Shown piece by piece: positions 8,841 to 18,317 of a stretch of 64,000 nt of DNA. This DNA is from Bradyrhizobium paxllaeri. Lineage in GTDB: Bacteria > Pseudomonadota > Alphaproteobacteria > Rhizobiales > Xanthobacteraceae. Location: NCBI RefSeq assembly GCF_001693515.2, contig NZ_CP042968.1, positions 8,154,501 through 8,218,500 on the forward strand, given 5' to 3'. Numbering within the stretch: the first letter of the stretch is position 1; each line of letters opens with the position of its first letter. Under the pieces are notes generated by a model. It did not search any database and was not told the origin of the DNA. It saw only the letters and a list, made by a program, of their open reading frames with translations. A program made the position numbers and the translations under genes.

Positions 8841-8872
8841 AAACAGGCGCCCGTCGGGCGCCTGTTTCGTTT
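8841..8872. terminator. Bidirectional terminator
   Basis: A 12-bp perfect stem, AAACAGGCGCCC / GGGCGCCTGTTT, with a three-base loop, followed by T-rich sequence on the plus strand and preceded by A-rich sequence on the other. Lies between the convergent small gene ending at 8822 and the Gly-rich gene ending at 8880. Confidence 0.85.
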
Positions 8873-8879
8873 TCCGTTT

Positions 8880-9539
8880 TCACCAATAGCCGTAGTAGCG
8901 GGCGCGCCAGTAGGGCCGATACCAGGGCCTGCAGATCCTGCGCGGTCCGTAATAGGTCCAGATCACGCGGCAACGGCGCGGATAATAGTAGGCCGGGTAC
9001 GAGTAGTAGGCCGGCGCGTAATAGAAGCGTCGATGGAAGTGACGCCGATGGAAGAAGGGCCGGTGGTACGCGTGACGGTATCCGGAAAAGTGGCGGCGAC
9101 CATAGAAGGCGGGAGCCACACGATAACCGCCGCCGCGGAACACCGGCGCCGCACGAAAGCCGCCACGGTGGATCGCCATCCCTCCACCCCTGAACCCACC
9201 GCCGCGAAACGCCGCGCCGCCACCGCGGAAGCCGCCACCATGAAACGCCGCACCGCCGCCGCGGAAGCCGCCGCCATGGAAACCGCCGCCGCCACCGCCG
9301 CCGCGGAAGCCACCGCCGCCTCCACCGCCACGGAAACCACCGCCGCCGCCCATCCCACCGCGGTGTTGAACCTGGGTCGTCAGTCCATCGGTTGCAAATT
9401 TCGCTGAGGACGCCGTGCCGGGACTTGCAAGCGAGAGCGCCTCGGCAGGCTGTTGTGATGCTGCCGCGAACGCAAAAAGGGCCGCAGCTGTAACGCCCAG
9501 ACGGCGGACCAGGCCGCGTCCGGGATCGGATATCGACAT
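8880..9539 (-). CDS. Secreted glycine-rich low-complexity protein
   Basis: 219 residues. The signal peptide covers VRRLGVTAAALFAFAAASQQPAEA; the mature chain starts ALSLASPGTASSAKFA. Then comes a long region of FRGGG, FHGGG and GGGGGGGF repeats (roughly residues 60-145) and a C-terminal ~65 residues rich in Tyr, Arg, His and Pro ending RARYYGYW. Start chosen at the ATG with GGAGG just upstream (minus strand, 9547-9552); the longer frame to 9647 has no such site. The mature N-terminal motif ALSL-x-x-PG recurs in the His-rich protein at 10143. No enzymatic motif. A surface, matrix or metal-binding role is possible but unproven. Confidence 0.75.
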   Translation of the reverse strand: MSISDPGRGLVRRLGVTAAALFAFAAASQQPAEALSLASPGTASSAKFATDGLTTQVQHRGGMGGGGGFRGGGGGGGFRGGGGGGGFHGGGFRGGGAAFHGGGFRGGGAAFRGGGFRGGGMAIHRGGFRAAPVFRGGGYRVAPAFYGRRHFSGYRHAYHRPFFHRRHFHRRFYYAPAYYSYPAYYYPRRCRVIWTYYGPRRICRPWYRPYWRARYYGYW

Positions 9540-9712
9540 GGATGGAACCTCCCTAAACCGGCGACGGCGCGCCTTGTGCCGCTCTGCGGCTGGCTCCGTC
9601 GCTTTTTCTTGTGCGGTCGCTCCCAACGTGAAGTTAGAGACAGCCACGTGAACGCGCCATGAATGCGCTGTGCATCAATATGAACACATCGCAGAACTTT
9701 CGCGTCCGTGCC

Positions 9713-10009
9713 TCACCACCAGACCGGCCCAAAACCGATGCCGAAGGTGAACGGCGCGGGTGTGTCATAGGGGTATGGCCGATAGTAGACCGGCCGCGCG
9801 TAATAATAAGACCGATGGTAGTGCGGACGATGATAACCGTAGTACCTGTTGTAGCGCCTGACATGGCGGTGCGCGCTGAAGTCCGTGGCGCCGGAAATGC
9901 CGGCACGCTGCGCCTTCGTCTGCGGCGCCGCGGCGGCCGCATCGATCGCTGCCGGTGCGGCAATCGCGAGCGCAGCTGCGACAAACGCTGCACCGATCAA
10001 GCTCTTCAT
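9713..10009 (-). CDS. Small secreted Tyr/His/Arg-rich protein
   Basis: 98 residues: signal peptide MKSLIGAAFVAAALAIAAPA with cleavage near AIDAAAAAPQ, then a mature chain with HRHVRRYNRYYGYHRPHYHR and YYYARPVYYRPYPYDTP, ending GIGFGPVWW. GGGAGA upstream on the minus strand supports this start over longer frames. The Tyr/Pro/His composition resembles the C-terminal part of the Gly-rich neighbour downstream. Function unknown; second of four minus-strand genes of this kind. Confidence 0.65.
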   Translation of the reverse strand: MKSLIGAAFVAAALAIAAPAAIDAAAAAPQTKAQRAGISGATDFSAHRHVRRYNRYYGYHRPHYHRSYYYARPVYYRPYPYDTPAPFTFGIGFGPVWW

Positions 10010-10142
10010 GACGGACTTCTCCCTGCCAATCCCAATGTTAGAGATATCGGGCAGAAATCTCGCCGGTTTCAAGGCGATGGCTGGAATCGAAACAGGCCCG
10101 TACTGAACGGGCCTGCTCGATCGCTGCGTCTGGCTGTCGCAC

Positions 10143-10394
10143 TTACCAGCGATGCCAGTGGCGATGATGGTGATGATGGTGGTGGTGGCGATGATGCCAG
10201 CGGTGCCACCGATGATGATGGTGGTGGCGATGGTGCCGCCAATGAACTTCGGTCGTCGCGAGCCTGGCGTCCTCCTGAACCGCCGCGGCGGCGCCGGGAT
10301 TGCTGAGCGACAGCGCATTGGCGCGTTCGACCGGCGCAGCGAGCGCAAGCAACGCGCCAACGGCAGCAAGTCCCAGAATTTTCGTGAACTGCAT
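10143..10394 (-). CDS. Small secreted histidine-rich protein
   Basis: 83 residues. Signal peptide MQFTKILGLAAVGALLALAA with cleavage near ERANA; mature N-terminus ALSLSNPGAAAAVQEDARLATTEVHW, then a C-terminal tract in which 21 of the last 35 residues are His, with Arg and Trp between them. AAGGAGAGG directly upstream gives a strong start. The His tract suggests binding of transition metals in the periplasm (inference). Shares the ALSL-x-x-PG mature motif with the protein at 8880. Confidence 0.7.
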   Translation of the reverse strand: MQFTKILGLAAVGALLALAAPVERANALSLSNPGAAAAVQEDARLATTEVHWRHHRHHHHHRWHRWHHRHHHHHHHHRHWHRW

Positions 10395-10618
10395 AAATCC
10401 TCTCCTTGGATCGGGTGTCACGTCTGCGTCGAATCGCTCGCCGCAACGCTGCATCCAATCTGATGGTCGCGACTTGAATGCGCCCTGAATGAATGCGCCA
10501 CGAAGATGAACGAAGGCCGCCGCTTTCATCGCAATCGGCGCGCGCAATGCGGCGCCGACCGCCGTCATGATTTCACGGCGATCGCGTCGGTCAACGCGCT
10601 AACGAAGAGTGGAAGAAT

Positions 10619-10942
10619 TTAGCCCGGCCGCCAGTAGCAATTCATACGCGGGGTGATCACCGTGCCGCTCGGCCGGTACTCTTGGACGTAATGCGCGGTG
10701 CAATCCCGCACGGCGTTGGGCCCGGGGTTGTAGCGGGGGTAGACGCTGGGCGCCCACTCCTGGCTATAGATCGGTACGCGGCGCAACGGACGCCGGCGCT
10801 GCGCGGAGACATCAGTGACGGCGGCCTTCGGTGCCTGCACGACCCGCAGTTCCGGCGCCGCCGTCTGGGCTCGCGCTACCGCACCCGGCAGCAGGAGCCC
10901 GGCAAAAGCAGCCCACGCTGCAACCGTCACAATCCGTTTCAT
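10619..10942 (-). CDS. Small secreted protein, unknown family
   Basis: 107 residues. Signal peptide MKRIVTVAAWAAFAGLLLPGAVARA, mature start QTAAPELRVV. The mature part is basic (RRRPLRRVPIYSQEW), with two cysteines (RDCTAHYV and MNCYWRPG) that could form one disulfide, and several Tyr/Pro pairs. Fourth minus-strand secreted protein in a row. The ribosome-binding site is weak (GGGTGGG). Not recognised beyond a general likeness to small Bradyrhizobium exported proteins. Confidence 0.65.
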   Translation of the reverse strand: MKRIVTVAAWAAFAGLLLPGAVARAQTAAPELRVVQAPKAAVTDVSAQRRRPLRRVPIYSQEWAPSVYPRYNPGPNAVRDCTAHYVQEYRPSGTVITPRMNCYWRPG

Positions 10943-11054
10943 CTTAAGCCCACCCAAGCCTGATAACGCCCGCACGGTCTCCGATTGGAGCGTTAAGGTC
11001 AACTGTCGCAAAACCATTATGCGCCGGGACATAACACACGCTAAATACGTCCTG

Positions 11055-11453
11055 ATGTGGACCGAAGCAAAAGCCCCCTCGCTCGCCGAAATGGAAGCCA
11101 TGGCGCATGAGGTGTTCGAGCGCCTGCCAAAGACGTTTCGAGACCTGTGCCACGGCGTGATCATCCGCGTCGACGACTTTCCGACCGACGAGGTCCTGGA
11201 CGAGTTGCAGGCGCAAAGCGAATTCGACCTGCTCGGCCTGTTCCAGGGCATCGGCCTGCCGCAGCAAAGCACTCAGGACATCGCCCGCCTGCCCAACATG
11301 GTCTGGCTCTACCGCCGTCCGATCCTCGATTACTGGGCCGAGCACGAGGAAACGCTGGGTCATATCGTCCGCCACGTCCTGATCCATGAGATCGGTCACC
11401 ATTTCGGGCTTTCGGACGCCGATATGGAGGCGATCGAGGCCAGCGCAGGTTAA
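11055..11453 (+). CDS. Zincin-like metallopeptidase family protein
   Basis: 132 residues, MWTEAKAPSLAEMEAMAHEVFERLPKTF onward. The C-terminal HVLIHEIGHHFGLSDADMEAIE carries the HExxH zinc motif with an extra His and Asp, as in the small minimal-zincin family (DUF1025-like). These proteins are short, cytoplasmic and of unknown substrate. The start is uncertain: no clear ribosome-binding site precedes the ATG at 11055 or the one at 11019 (12 residues longer). Divergent from the secreted protein gene at 10942. It stands 141 bases before leuD. Confidence 0.8.
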   Translation: MWTEAKAPSLAEMEAMAHEVFERLPKTFRDLCHGVIIRVDDFPTDEVLDELQAQSEFDLLGLFQGIGLPQQSTQDIARLPNMVWLYRRPILDYWAEHEETLGHIVRHVLIHEIGHHFGLSDADMEAIEASAG

Positions 11454-11594
11454 GGCGTCCTCCCGCGAACCGGCTGCCTGTCCGTCCAAAACGCGCCAGA
11501 ACAGGCGGCCTATGCGCAAATTGGCCTTTTGCAGCGGCCATATTCGCGATAAATCAGCAGCCCGTCCCACCTTTTCAACCGGGAAGTGCGATCG

Positions 11595-12200
11595 ATGGAA
11601 AAGTTCACCACACTGGAAGGCGTAGCTGCCCCCCTGAAGATCATCAATGTCGACACCGACATGATCATTCCGAAGCAGTACCTCAAGACCATCAAGCGCA
11701 CCGGCCTTGGCAAGGGCCTCTTCTCGGAACAGCGCTACAAGGATGACGGCAGCGAGAACCCGGACTTCGTGCTCAACCAGCCGGCCTATCGCAGCGCCAA
11801 GGTGCTGGTCGCCGGCGACAATTTCGGCTGCGGCTCGAGCCGCGAGCACGCGCCGTGGGCGCTGCTGGATTTCGGTATCCGCTGCGTGATTTCGACCTCG
11901 TTCGGCGACATCTTCTACAACAACTGCTTCAAGAACGGCATTTTGCCGATCCGCGTCACCCAGGAAGATCTCGACAAGCTGTTCGACGACGCCGAGCGCG
12001 GCGCCAACGCCACGCTGACCATCGATCTCGCCAACCAGGAGATCCGCGGTCCCGACGGCGGCAAGGTGAAGTTCGAGATCGATCCGTTCCGCAAGCACTG
12101 CCTGATGAACGGCCTCGATGACATCGGGCTGACCATGGAAAAGAAGTCGTCGATCGACGACTACGAGGCGAAGCTGAAGAAAGAGCGCGCCTGGGCCTGA
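11595..12200 (+). CDS. leuD: 3-isopropylmalate dehydratase small subunit
   Basis: 201 residues, the usual length for this family. Motifs: [21 protein letters not shown] near the start, [27 protein letters not shown] in the swivelling domain and [13 protein letters not shown]. Partner of LeuC (7114). The start MEKFTTLEG at 11595 follows GGGAAG; the GTG at 11586 is rejected. A terminator follows eleven bases after the stop, so it probably ends its transcript. Confidence 0.97.
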   Translation: MEKFTTLEGVAAPLKIINVDTDMIIPKQYLKTIKRTGLGKGLFSEQRYKDDGSENPDFVLNQPAYRSAKVLVAGDNFGCGSSREHAPWALLDFGIRCVISTSFGDIFYNNCFKNGILPIRVTQEDLDKLFDDAERGANATLTIDLANQEIRGPDGGKVKFEIDPFRKHCLMNGLDDIGLTMEKKSSIDDYEAKLKKERAWA

Positions 12201-12210
12201 TTGTGCTAGG

Positions 12211-12240
12211 AGAGCCCCGACCAAATCGGGGCTCTTTTTC
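12211..12240 (+). terminator. Rho-independent terminator after leuD
   Basis: A 10-bp stem, AGAGCCCCGA / TCGGGGCTCT, with a five-base loop and a T run. Confidence 0.9.
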
Positions 12241-12260
12241 TATGTGCGGAGGCGACGCGA

Positions 12261-13052
12261 ATGCGGCCTGACGTCGTCACCTTCTGGCACGGCCGGCTCG
12301 ACGGGCTGCGGCTGACCTGCCTCCGGTCGCAGGTTGCCGCCGGCCACAAGGTCACCGTCTACAGTTTCGATCCAATACCGGGCCTGCCCGACGGCGTCGG
12401 CAATGCCGAGGCCGAAGCGATCCTGCCGCGCTCCTTTTCAGAGCGGCTGCGCCCGCCCGAGCCGGATGGTAGCTGGCGCGACTGGACCATCCTGCAGTTC
12501 AGCGACTTCTTTCGCATGCGGCTGATGGCCGAGCGCGCGGGGCTGTGGCTCGACGCCGACGTGCTCTTGCTCAAACCGATCGAGATCGATCCGGCCAAGC
12601 CCTACTTCGCGTGGGAGCGCCGGCGCCAGCTCGGCAACTCGGTGTTGTACCTGCCGGCGAACGATCCGATCGTGCGGGCGTTCGAGGACCTGATGGAGCA
12701 GGAGGACCTGACGCCGGACTGGCTGGCGCTGCGCCATCGCCTCACCTTCATGCTGCGCCAGTTGCGCCACCGGTCGAGCCGCCTCTCCGACATCCGCGTC
12801 GCCATCTACGGCCCCGCCGCGCTCACCGCGCTCGCGCGCCGCTCGAATGAATTGCAGCACGCGCTGCCGAAACGGTCGTTCTATGCAGTGCACGCCGAGC
12901 CGAAGCTGTTCTTCGAGCCGACGGATTTTGCAGGCCTGCTGGCTGATCCAGAGATCGTCGGACTGCACATCTCGCCAAAAGGGCGCGGCGGCGAGAAGCC
13001 GATTCCCGGCAGCTTATATGCGTGGGCAGCGGAGAGATTCGGCTCGCGATGA
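12261..13052 (+). CDS. DXD-containing sugar transferase (glycosyltransferase 32-like)
   Basis: 263 residues. A Gly_transf_sug-type fold: N-terminal VTFWHGRLDGLRLTCLRSQVAAGHKVTVYSFD, then FSDFFRMRLMAERAGLWLDADVLLLKP with the metal-binding D98-A-D100, and a C-terminal IVGLHISPKGRGG. Such enzymes transfer a sugar from a nucleotide sugar, often to lipooligosaccharide or capsule; the acceptor is unknown. Shorter than many GT32 enzymes but apparently complete. Stands alone after the leuD terminator. Confidence 0.8.
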   Translation: MRPDVVTFWHGRLDGLRLTCLRSQVAAGHKVTVYSFDPIPGLPDGVGNAEAEAILPRSFSERLRPPEPDGSWRDWTILQFSDFFRMRLMAERAGLWLDADVLLLKPIEIDPAKPYFAWERRRQLGNSVLYLPANDPIVRAFEDLMEQEDLTPDWLALRHRLTFMLRQLRHRSSRLSDIRVAIYGPAALTALARRSNELQHALPKRSFYAVHAEPKLFFEPTDFAGLLADPEIVGLHISPKGRGGEKPIPGSLYAWAAERFGSR

Positions 13053-13165
13053 CTCACCCTCCCCTGGAGGGTAAGATCACCGCTCCCAAATTTGATCCAG
13101 CGCAATGACGGGCGCATGCTTTGCGCTCACCTTGGGACATCAGAGCGACCCAAGGGAGCCGTGCC

Positions 13166-13579
13166 ATGACCGTTCAGGAAAAGCCCTATCCCAACGTCAG
13201 CCGCATGGTCGATATCTTCGGCGAATGGCTGAAGCACCGGCGCGAGCGCAGGGAGATGCGCGAGATGGACGCCGCCAATTTCGGTCAGATCGCGAGCGAT
13301 CTGCGGATGTCGTCCGCCGATCTCGAGGCGCTGGTCCGCCGGGGGCCGCATGCCGCGGACGAGCTGCCGAAAATGCTCACCGCGCTCGGCATCGACCAGG
13401 AGAGTCTATTGCGCACTGAGCCGCTCGTGCTCCGTGACATGGAGCGCGTCTGCTCCATGTGCATCCACAAGCGCCAGTGTGACAAAGATCTCGCCGCCGG
13501 CACCGCGGCTGCGCATTACCAGGAATATTGCGGCAATGCGCCGACGATCGATGGTTTTGGTCAGCAGATCATTTCGTAA
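13166..13579 (+). CDS. DUF6455-type cysteine-containing protein
   Basis: 137 residues. The second half has VCSMCIHKRQCDKDLAAGTAAAHYQEYC, four cysteines spaced as in the DUF6455 family, where they may bind metal. The N-terminal half is helical and charged (KHRRERREMREMDAANFGQI). AAGGGAG at 13152-13158 fixes the ATG at 13166. Soluble, no signal peptide, function unknown. Confidence 0.7.
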   Translation: MTVQEKPYPNVSRMVDIFGEWLKHRRERREMREMDAANFGQIASDLRMSSADLEALVRRGPHAADELPKMLTALGIDQESLLRTEPLVLRDMERVCSMCIHKRQCDKDLAAGTAAAHYQEYCGNAPTIDGFGQQIIS

Positions 13580-13596
13580 CGCAGGGGCTGGCGCGT

Positions 13597-13730
13597 CCCC
13601 CTCTCCCCTTGTGGGAGAGGGTGGCTTCGCGAAGCGGAGACGGGTGAGGGGTTCTATCCACGAGTCTTGAGCGCGGAGAGAACCTCTCATCCGGCGCTTC
13701 GCGCCACCTTCTCCCACAAGGGAGAAGGGA
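13597..13730. repeat. Intergenic inverted repeat, family G
   Basis: Left arm CCCCTCTCCCCTTGTGGGAG followed by GGTGGCTTCGCGAAGC; right arm GCTTCGCGCCACCTTCTCCC and ACAAGGGAGAAGGG. Imperfect inversion between convergent genes, ending 22 bases before the lyase stop codon. Confidence 0.8.
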
Positions 13731-13751
13731 AGAAGACATCTACCGGAAAAT

Positions 13752-14630
13752 TCAGTGCCCCATGGCGGCGATTGCGTCGGCAATCGCGATTGTCCGCCGC
13801 GCCATGTCGGCGTGCAGCCGCTCCACCATCCGGCCGTCGAGCTGGATCGCGCCGCGCGAGGCGTTTTCCGGCATTTCGAACGCTGCAATGATCTTGCGCG
13901 CCTGCTCGACCTCCTCGGCCGGCGGCGTGAAGATTGCGTTGCAGGCCTCGATGTGGCTCGGATGGATCAGCGTCTTGCCGTCGAAGCCGAGATCGCGGCC
14001 CTGGGCGCATTCGGTCGCGAAGCCGTCGATGTTGCTGATGTCGCTGTAGGGGGCGTCGAGAATTTCCAGCCCGTGCGCGCGCGTCGCCAGGATGCAATGC
14101 GTGATCATCGGGATCATCGCCGCGCGGCCCGGCTGCATCCGGATACGCGTCTCCCGCGAGATATCATTGGGCCCGAACACGAACCCGGCGAGCCTTGTTT
14201 CGGAATCCTTCGATGCCGCCGCCAGCTTGTCCGCATCGAGTACGGCACGCGCGGTTTCGATCATCGCCCAGACCCGGATCGACATGTCGGCGTTGATATC
14301 GCTCAGGCGGTTCGCAATGGCGTTGAGATCGGCCACGGTGGAAACCTTGGGAACCAGAATACCATCGGGCCGGGCCTTGCCGGCCATGGTGACGTCCTCG
14401 ACCCACCAGGGCGTATCGAGGCTGTTGACGCGGATCAAGACCTCGCGCTTGCCGAAGCCGCCGGCGGCGATCGCCTTGGCGATCTGGTCGCGGGCGACAG
14501 CCTTGGCTTCCGGCGCCACCGAGTCCTCAAGATCCAGAATGATGCCGTCGGCGGGCAGGCTGCGCGCCTTTTCCAGCGCCCGCGCGTTCGATCCCGGCAT
14601 GAACAACAGGCTGCGGCGCGGACGGGTCAT
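13752..14630 (-). CDS. CoA ester lyase, HpcH/HpaI-CitE family
   Basis: 292 residues. Motifs of the CitE/malyl-CoA lyase TIM barrel: RRSLLFMPGSNARALEKARSLPADGIILDLEDSVAPEAK, IRVNSLDTPW, ILVPKVSTVADL, MIETARAVL and GFDGKTLIHPSHIE. The Asp and Glu of DLEDSV and MIET are the magnesium ligands. Possible activities are L-malyl-CoA or citramalyl-CoA lyase or malyl-CoA thioesterase, which cannot be separated from sequence alone. Convergent with the DUF6455 gene across a repeat; divergent from the carbonic anhydrase. Confidence 0.88.
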   Translation of the reverse strand: MTRPRRSLLFMPGSNARALEKARSLPADGIILDLEDSVAPEAKAVARDQIAKAIAAGGFGKREVLIRVNSLDTPWWVEDVTMAGKARPDGILVPKVSTVADLNAIANRLSDINADMSIRVWAMIETARAVLDADKLAAASKDSETRLAGFVFGPNDISRETRIRMQPGRAAMIPMITHCILATRAHGLEILDAPYSDISNIDGFATECAQGRDLGFDGKTLIHPSHIEACNAIFTPPAEEVEQARKIIAAFEMPENASRGAIQLDGRMVERLHADMARRTIAIADAIAAMGH

Positions 14631-14750
14631 GGATCGGTTTCCTCTGGGGCGTTTTGAGCCCCACGCCCTAACATTTCAAACCGCGGTCCGAAAGCCTTGT
14701 TCCGATCATCGGTCTATGGTTAGGCAGGGCTAACGACAGGCACAGGCAAC

Positions 14751-15398
14751 ATGGCAACGTCATTCCCGCAACATCTGCTCGACGGCTACCGGGCCTTTAC
14801 CTCGCAGCGGCTGCCCACCGAACAGACCCGCTATCGGGAACTTTCCGAGCGCGGCCAGTCGCCCGCCGTGATGGTGATCGGCTGCTGCGATTCCCGTGTC
14901 TCGCCGGAAGTGATCTTCGATGCCGGTCCCGGCGAATTGTTCGTGGTGCGCAACGTCGCCAATCTGGTGCCGGTCTATCAGCCGGACGGCGGCGCCCACG
15001 GCGTTTCGGCGGCACTGGAATATGCCGTCAACGTGCTCCGCATCAGGCACATCGTCGTGCTCGGCCACGCCCAGTGCGGCGGCATCCGCGCCTTCATCGA
15101 CAAGATCGACCCGCTGTCGCCGGGCGACTTCATCGGCCGCTGGATGGCGATGTTCATCAAGCCGGGTGAAATCGTCGAGCAGCGCGAGCGCGAGTCGATG
15201 CAGGATTTCACCGTCAGGATCGAAAAGGCCGCGATCTTCCGCTCAATCGAAAACCTGATGACGTTCCCGTTCGTGCGTACCCACGTCGAGCGTGGCGAAA
15301 TGGAATTGCACGGCGCCTATTTCGGCGTCGCCGAGGGCTCGCTGTTCGTGCTCGACAAGGAGGCAAAGGAGTTTCAGAGCGTGCGGGAGCCGGTGTAG
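14751..15398 (+). CDS. Beta-class carbonic anhydrase
   Basis: 215 residues. Converts CO2 and water to bicarbonate. Zinc ligands C45 (in GCCDSRVSPEVIF), H106 and C109 (in GHAQCGG) are all present, with the catalytic D47-S-R49 dyad. No signal peptide, so cytoplasmic; it would supply bicarbonate to carboxylases. Single gene, followed by a family B repeat. Confidence 0.93.
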   Translation: MATSFPQHLLDGYRAFTSQRLPTEQTRYRELSERGQSPAVMVIGCCDSRVSPEVIFDAGPGELFVVRNVANLVPVYQPDGGAHGVSAALEYAVNVLRIRHIVVLGHAQCGGIRAFIDKIDPLSPGDFIGRWMAMFIKPGEIVEQRERESMQDFTVRIEKAAIFRSIENLMTFPFVRTHVERGEMELHGAYFGVAEGSLFVLDKEAKEFQSVREPV

Positions 15399-15400
15399 CC

Positions 15401-15532
15401 GTAGGGTGGGCAAAGGTGCGAAGCGCCGTGCCCACCATCCATCCTCGATCGCAATGCTGAATGGTGGGCACGCGGAGCCCGTCATCGGGCGCGGATTTGC
15501 GCGACCCGGTGGCTTTGCCACCCGCCGAATTC
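15401..15532. repeat. Intergenic repeat, family B (copy 1)
   Basis: GTAGGGTGGGCAAAGGTGCG ... GCCGTGCCCACCATC, then the inverse ATGGTGGGCACG. The copy has a variant right end (GCTTTGCCACCCG instead of GCCCACCCTAC). Other copies at 18221, 21812 and 52536. Confidence 0.8.
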
Positions 15533-15537
15533 TCGCC

Positions 15538-16572
<1,035 letters not shown>

Positions 16573-16655
16573 CGTTCACTCTCCGAGAAAAAATGCCGCC
16601 CCGCCGCCTGAGGCGGAAAGGGAGAAGGCAGCGCTTCTATGCGAGAAACGTCCTT

Positions 16656-16719
16656 ATAGCGATTTCGAGCGAAGTGGATACCGGTTCGCGTGAAGAAAAC
16701 GCGTCAAAACAAGAATCTA
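16656..16719. repeat. Dispersed repeat, family E (copy 1)
   Basis: ATAGCGATTTCGAGCGAAGT ... GGATACCGGTTCGCGTGAAG, ... AAACGCGTCAAAACAAGAAT. Near-identical copies lie at 49707 (same strand) and 44590 (opposite strand). CGCGT-GAAGAAA-ACGCG can fold as a small hairpin. Confidence 0.85.
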
Positions 16720-16751
16720 GACAACGTGTGACGGTTGCGTTTGGGCGTTTG

Positions 16752-17555
16752 ATGCATGCGTTTCCGGCCAGAACGGCCAATTTCCAATATAGGGCGAGAA
16801 TTCACCCGGCGCTGGCGAACTTCGCGGACGAGGTCTGCGGCACGCTGGCACGGCTCTGCGCCTATCTGATGACGCTGGCGCTGATGGCCATTGGCGGTAT
16901 CGCGCTATGGCAGCATCTACCCGAAGTCACGGCGATGGAGACCTCGCCCAAAACCTGGAGCCAAGCTGCCCGCACGGCGCCGGCATTCGCCGTCAGCCAG
17001 TTTATTTTTCCAGGCAAGACAGAGACTTACGAGATTTTCAGACACCCGGAAGGCGGCCGCAAGGACGTGTTCCACTGGAACGGCGCCGGCGGCACGCCGG
17101 TCGCTGAACTCGAAATCTATCGCCCGGGTGAAGAAATCGACCAGATCGGCTCGGCCGCCGGCTACCTCGCCGCACGGATGGATCCGGCGGGCGCGCGCGA
17201 GCTGGAGGCGGCTGGAATCATCGACAGCAAGTTCGGCGCCGTGACCCTGTTTCGCCGGATCGGCGGCACCGAGGCTGCCCGCTCCTGCCTGCGATTTTTC
17301 AGGCATGTCGACGAGCCGAAATTCCGTCTCTCTGGCTGGTCCTGCCTGGGCGAGGATCTGCCCGCCCGCCGCGCCGCGATCGGCTGCATGCTCAACCGGC
17401 TGGTCCTGCTGACGGCCGGCAGCGATGCCAAACTGGCGGAATTGTTCGCCCGTGCCGAGGTCAGACGCAGCGATTGCGCTGTAACGGGCGTGCCGGCCTT
17501 GTCCGCGGACTGGGTGATGGGCGCGGATAATCCGCGGCTGCGCGGCGCCCTGTAG
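16752..17555 (+). CDS. Single-pass membrane-anchored protein, unknown function
   Basis: 267 residues from the ATG at 16752. One transmembrane segment near residues 33-55 (LCAYLMTLALMAIGGIALW), then a ~210-residue region that should be periplasmic, with VSQFIFPGKTETYEIFRHPEGGRKDVFHW and five cysteines (SCLRFF, WSCLG, GCML, SDCAV). The frame stays open to 16593 but that part runs through a repeat element, so the shorter start is preferred. No domain recognised; homologues seem typical of the Bradyrhizobium group (recollection). Confidence 0.65.
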   Translation: MHAFPARTANFQYRARIHPALANFADEVCGTLARLCAYLMTLALMAIGGIALWQHLPEVTAMETSPKTWSQAARTAPAFAVSQFIFPGKTETYEIFRHPEGGRKDVFHWNGAGGTPVAELEIYRPGEEIDQIGSAAGYLAARMDPAGARELEAAGIIDSKFGAVTLFRRIGGTEAARSCLRFFRHVDEPKFRLSGWSCLGEDLPARRAAIGCMLNRLVLLTAGSDAKLAELFARAEVRRSDCAVTGVPALSADWVMGADNPRLRGAL

Positions 17556-17774
17556 CCCGGCATCGGGCAGGACTCGGCTCCCGCCCCCTACAATTGTGGC
17601 AACAAGCGGCCAAGACACTGGTTTTCATGAAACTTTTTCGCTTCTTGCGGTATTATTCCATCGCGGTGTGGCGCAATTGACCTAGCGACGGTAGTCCCGC
17701 CGTGGCTACAATGCGCACAACCAGATTTGGCGATCCGCCAGGCCCCCTCAGGGGTAGCTAATGACGAGGATGCA

Positions 17775-18152
17775 ATGACCCGAAAATTCCCTGCTGCGAG
17801 CAAGCTCGCGATGATGCTTGCTGCCGCCGCCCTCGTCGCGGTCAGCGCGACCTCCGCCAGCGCCCAGTCCAGGCAGCAATATGACCGGGACGGCCGTCCT
17901 TACTACGGCGCGAACGGTCCCAACCGCTCCTACCAGCAGGGTCGCACCCGCGTTTACGTCACCACGCGCTCCTGGCTCGATGCCGGCACCGAAGTGCTGC
18001 CGGGCGACCGCAAGTTCCAGGACTACGCCTTCCCGCCGGAGATCGGCTATCCGACTTTCGCGCGTGAAAACCTCAACCGTCCGATCGACCGCCAGCCGCT
18101 CAACCCGCCGGCAGACATGGGTGGCTATCCGACGCGGTTCCCGCTGTATTGA
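17775..18152 (+). CDS. Small secreted protein, unknown function
   Basis: 125 residues: signal peptide KLAMMLAAAALVAVSATSASAQ, mature chain SRQQYDRDGRPYYGANGPNRSY followed by TRVYVTTRSWLDAGTEVLPGDRKFQDYAFPP and a Pro/Asn-rich end. GAGGA at 17766-17770 supports the ATG at 17775. Presumably periplasmic. Followed by a good terminator. Similar short proteins are common in Bradyrhizobiaceae, role unknown. Confidence 0.7.
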   Translation: MTRKFPAASKLAMMLAAAALVAVSATSASAQSRQQYDRDGRPYYGANGPNRSYQQGRTRVYVTTRSWLDAGTEVLPGDRKFQDYAFPPEIGYPTFARENLNRPIDRQPLNPPADMGGYPTRFPLY

Positions 18153-18171
18153 TGGCGGCCAAAGCCTGACG

Positions 18172-18206
18172 AAAAATGCCCGGTCTCGCGACCGGGCATT
18201 TTTTTG
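18172..18206 (+). terminator. Rho-independent terminator
   Basis: An 11-bp stem, AAATGCCCGGT / ACCGGGCATTT, with a six-base loop and seven T residues, 20 bases after the secreted protein stop. Confidence 0.9.
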
Positions 18207-18220
18207 ATGGCGCTGAAAAC

Positions 18221-18310
18221 GTAGGGTGGGCAAAGGCGCACTTCGCGCCGTGCCCACCATCTTCTCGCGCAAGTAGGCTGGTGGGCACGCTTGCGCTTTG
18301 CCCACCCTAC
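18221..18310. repeat. Intergenic palindromic repeat, family B (copy 2)
   Basis: GTAGGGTGGGCAAAGGCGCA ... GCGCTTTGCCCACCCTAC, with inner GCCGTGCCCACCA / TGGTGGGCACGC arms. The most complete copy of this family in the window, between convergent genes. Confidence 0.9.
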
Positions 18311-18317
18311 AAGTCGC

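Noticed and set aside
8880..10942. Horizontally acquired island between leuC and leuD
   Set aside because: Base composition matches the flanks as far as can be seen by eye and no integrase or insertion sequence is present; the genes look native to the group.
15399..15537. Coding continuation after the carbonic anhydrase
   Set aside because: The open frame there runs through repeat B and into the antisense of asd.
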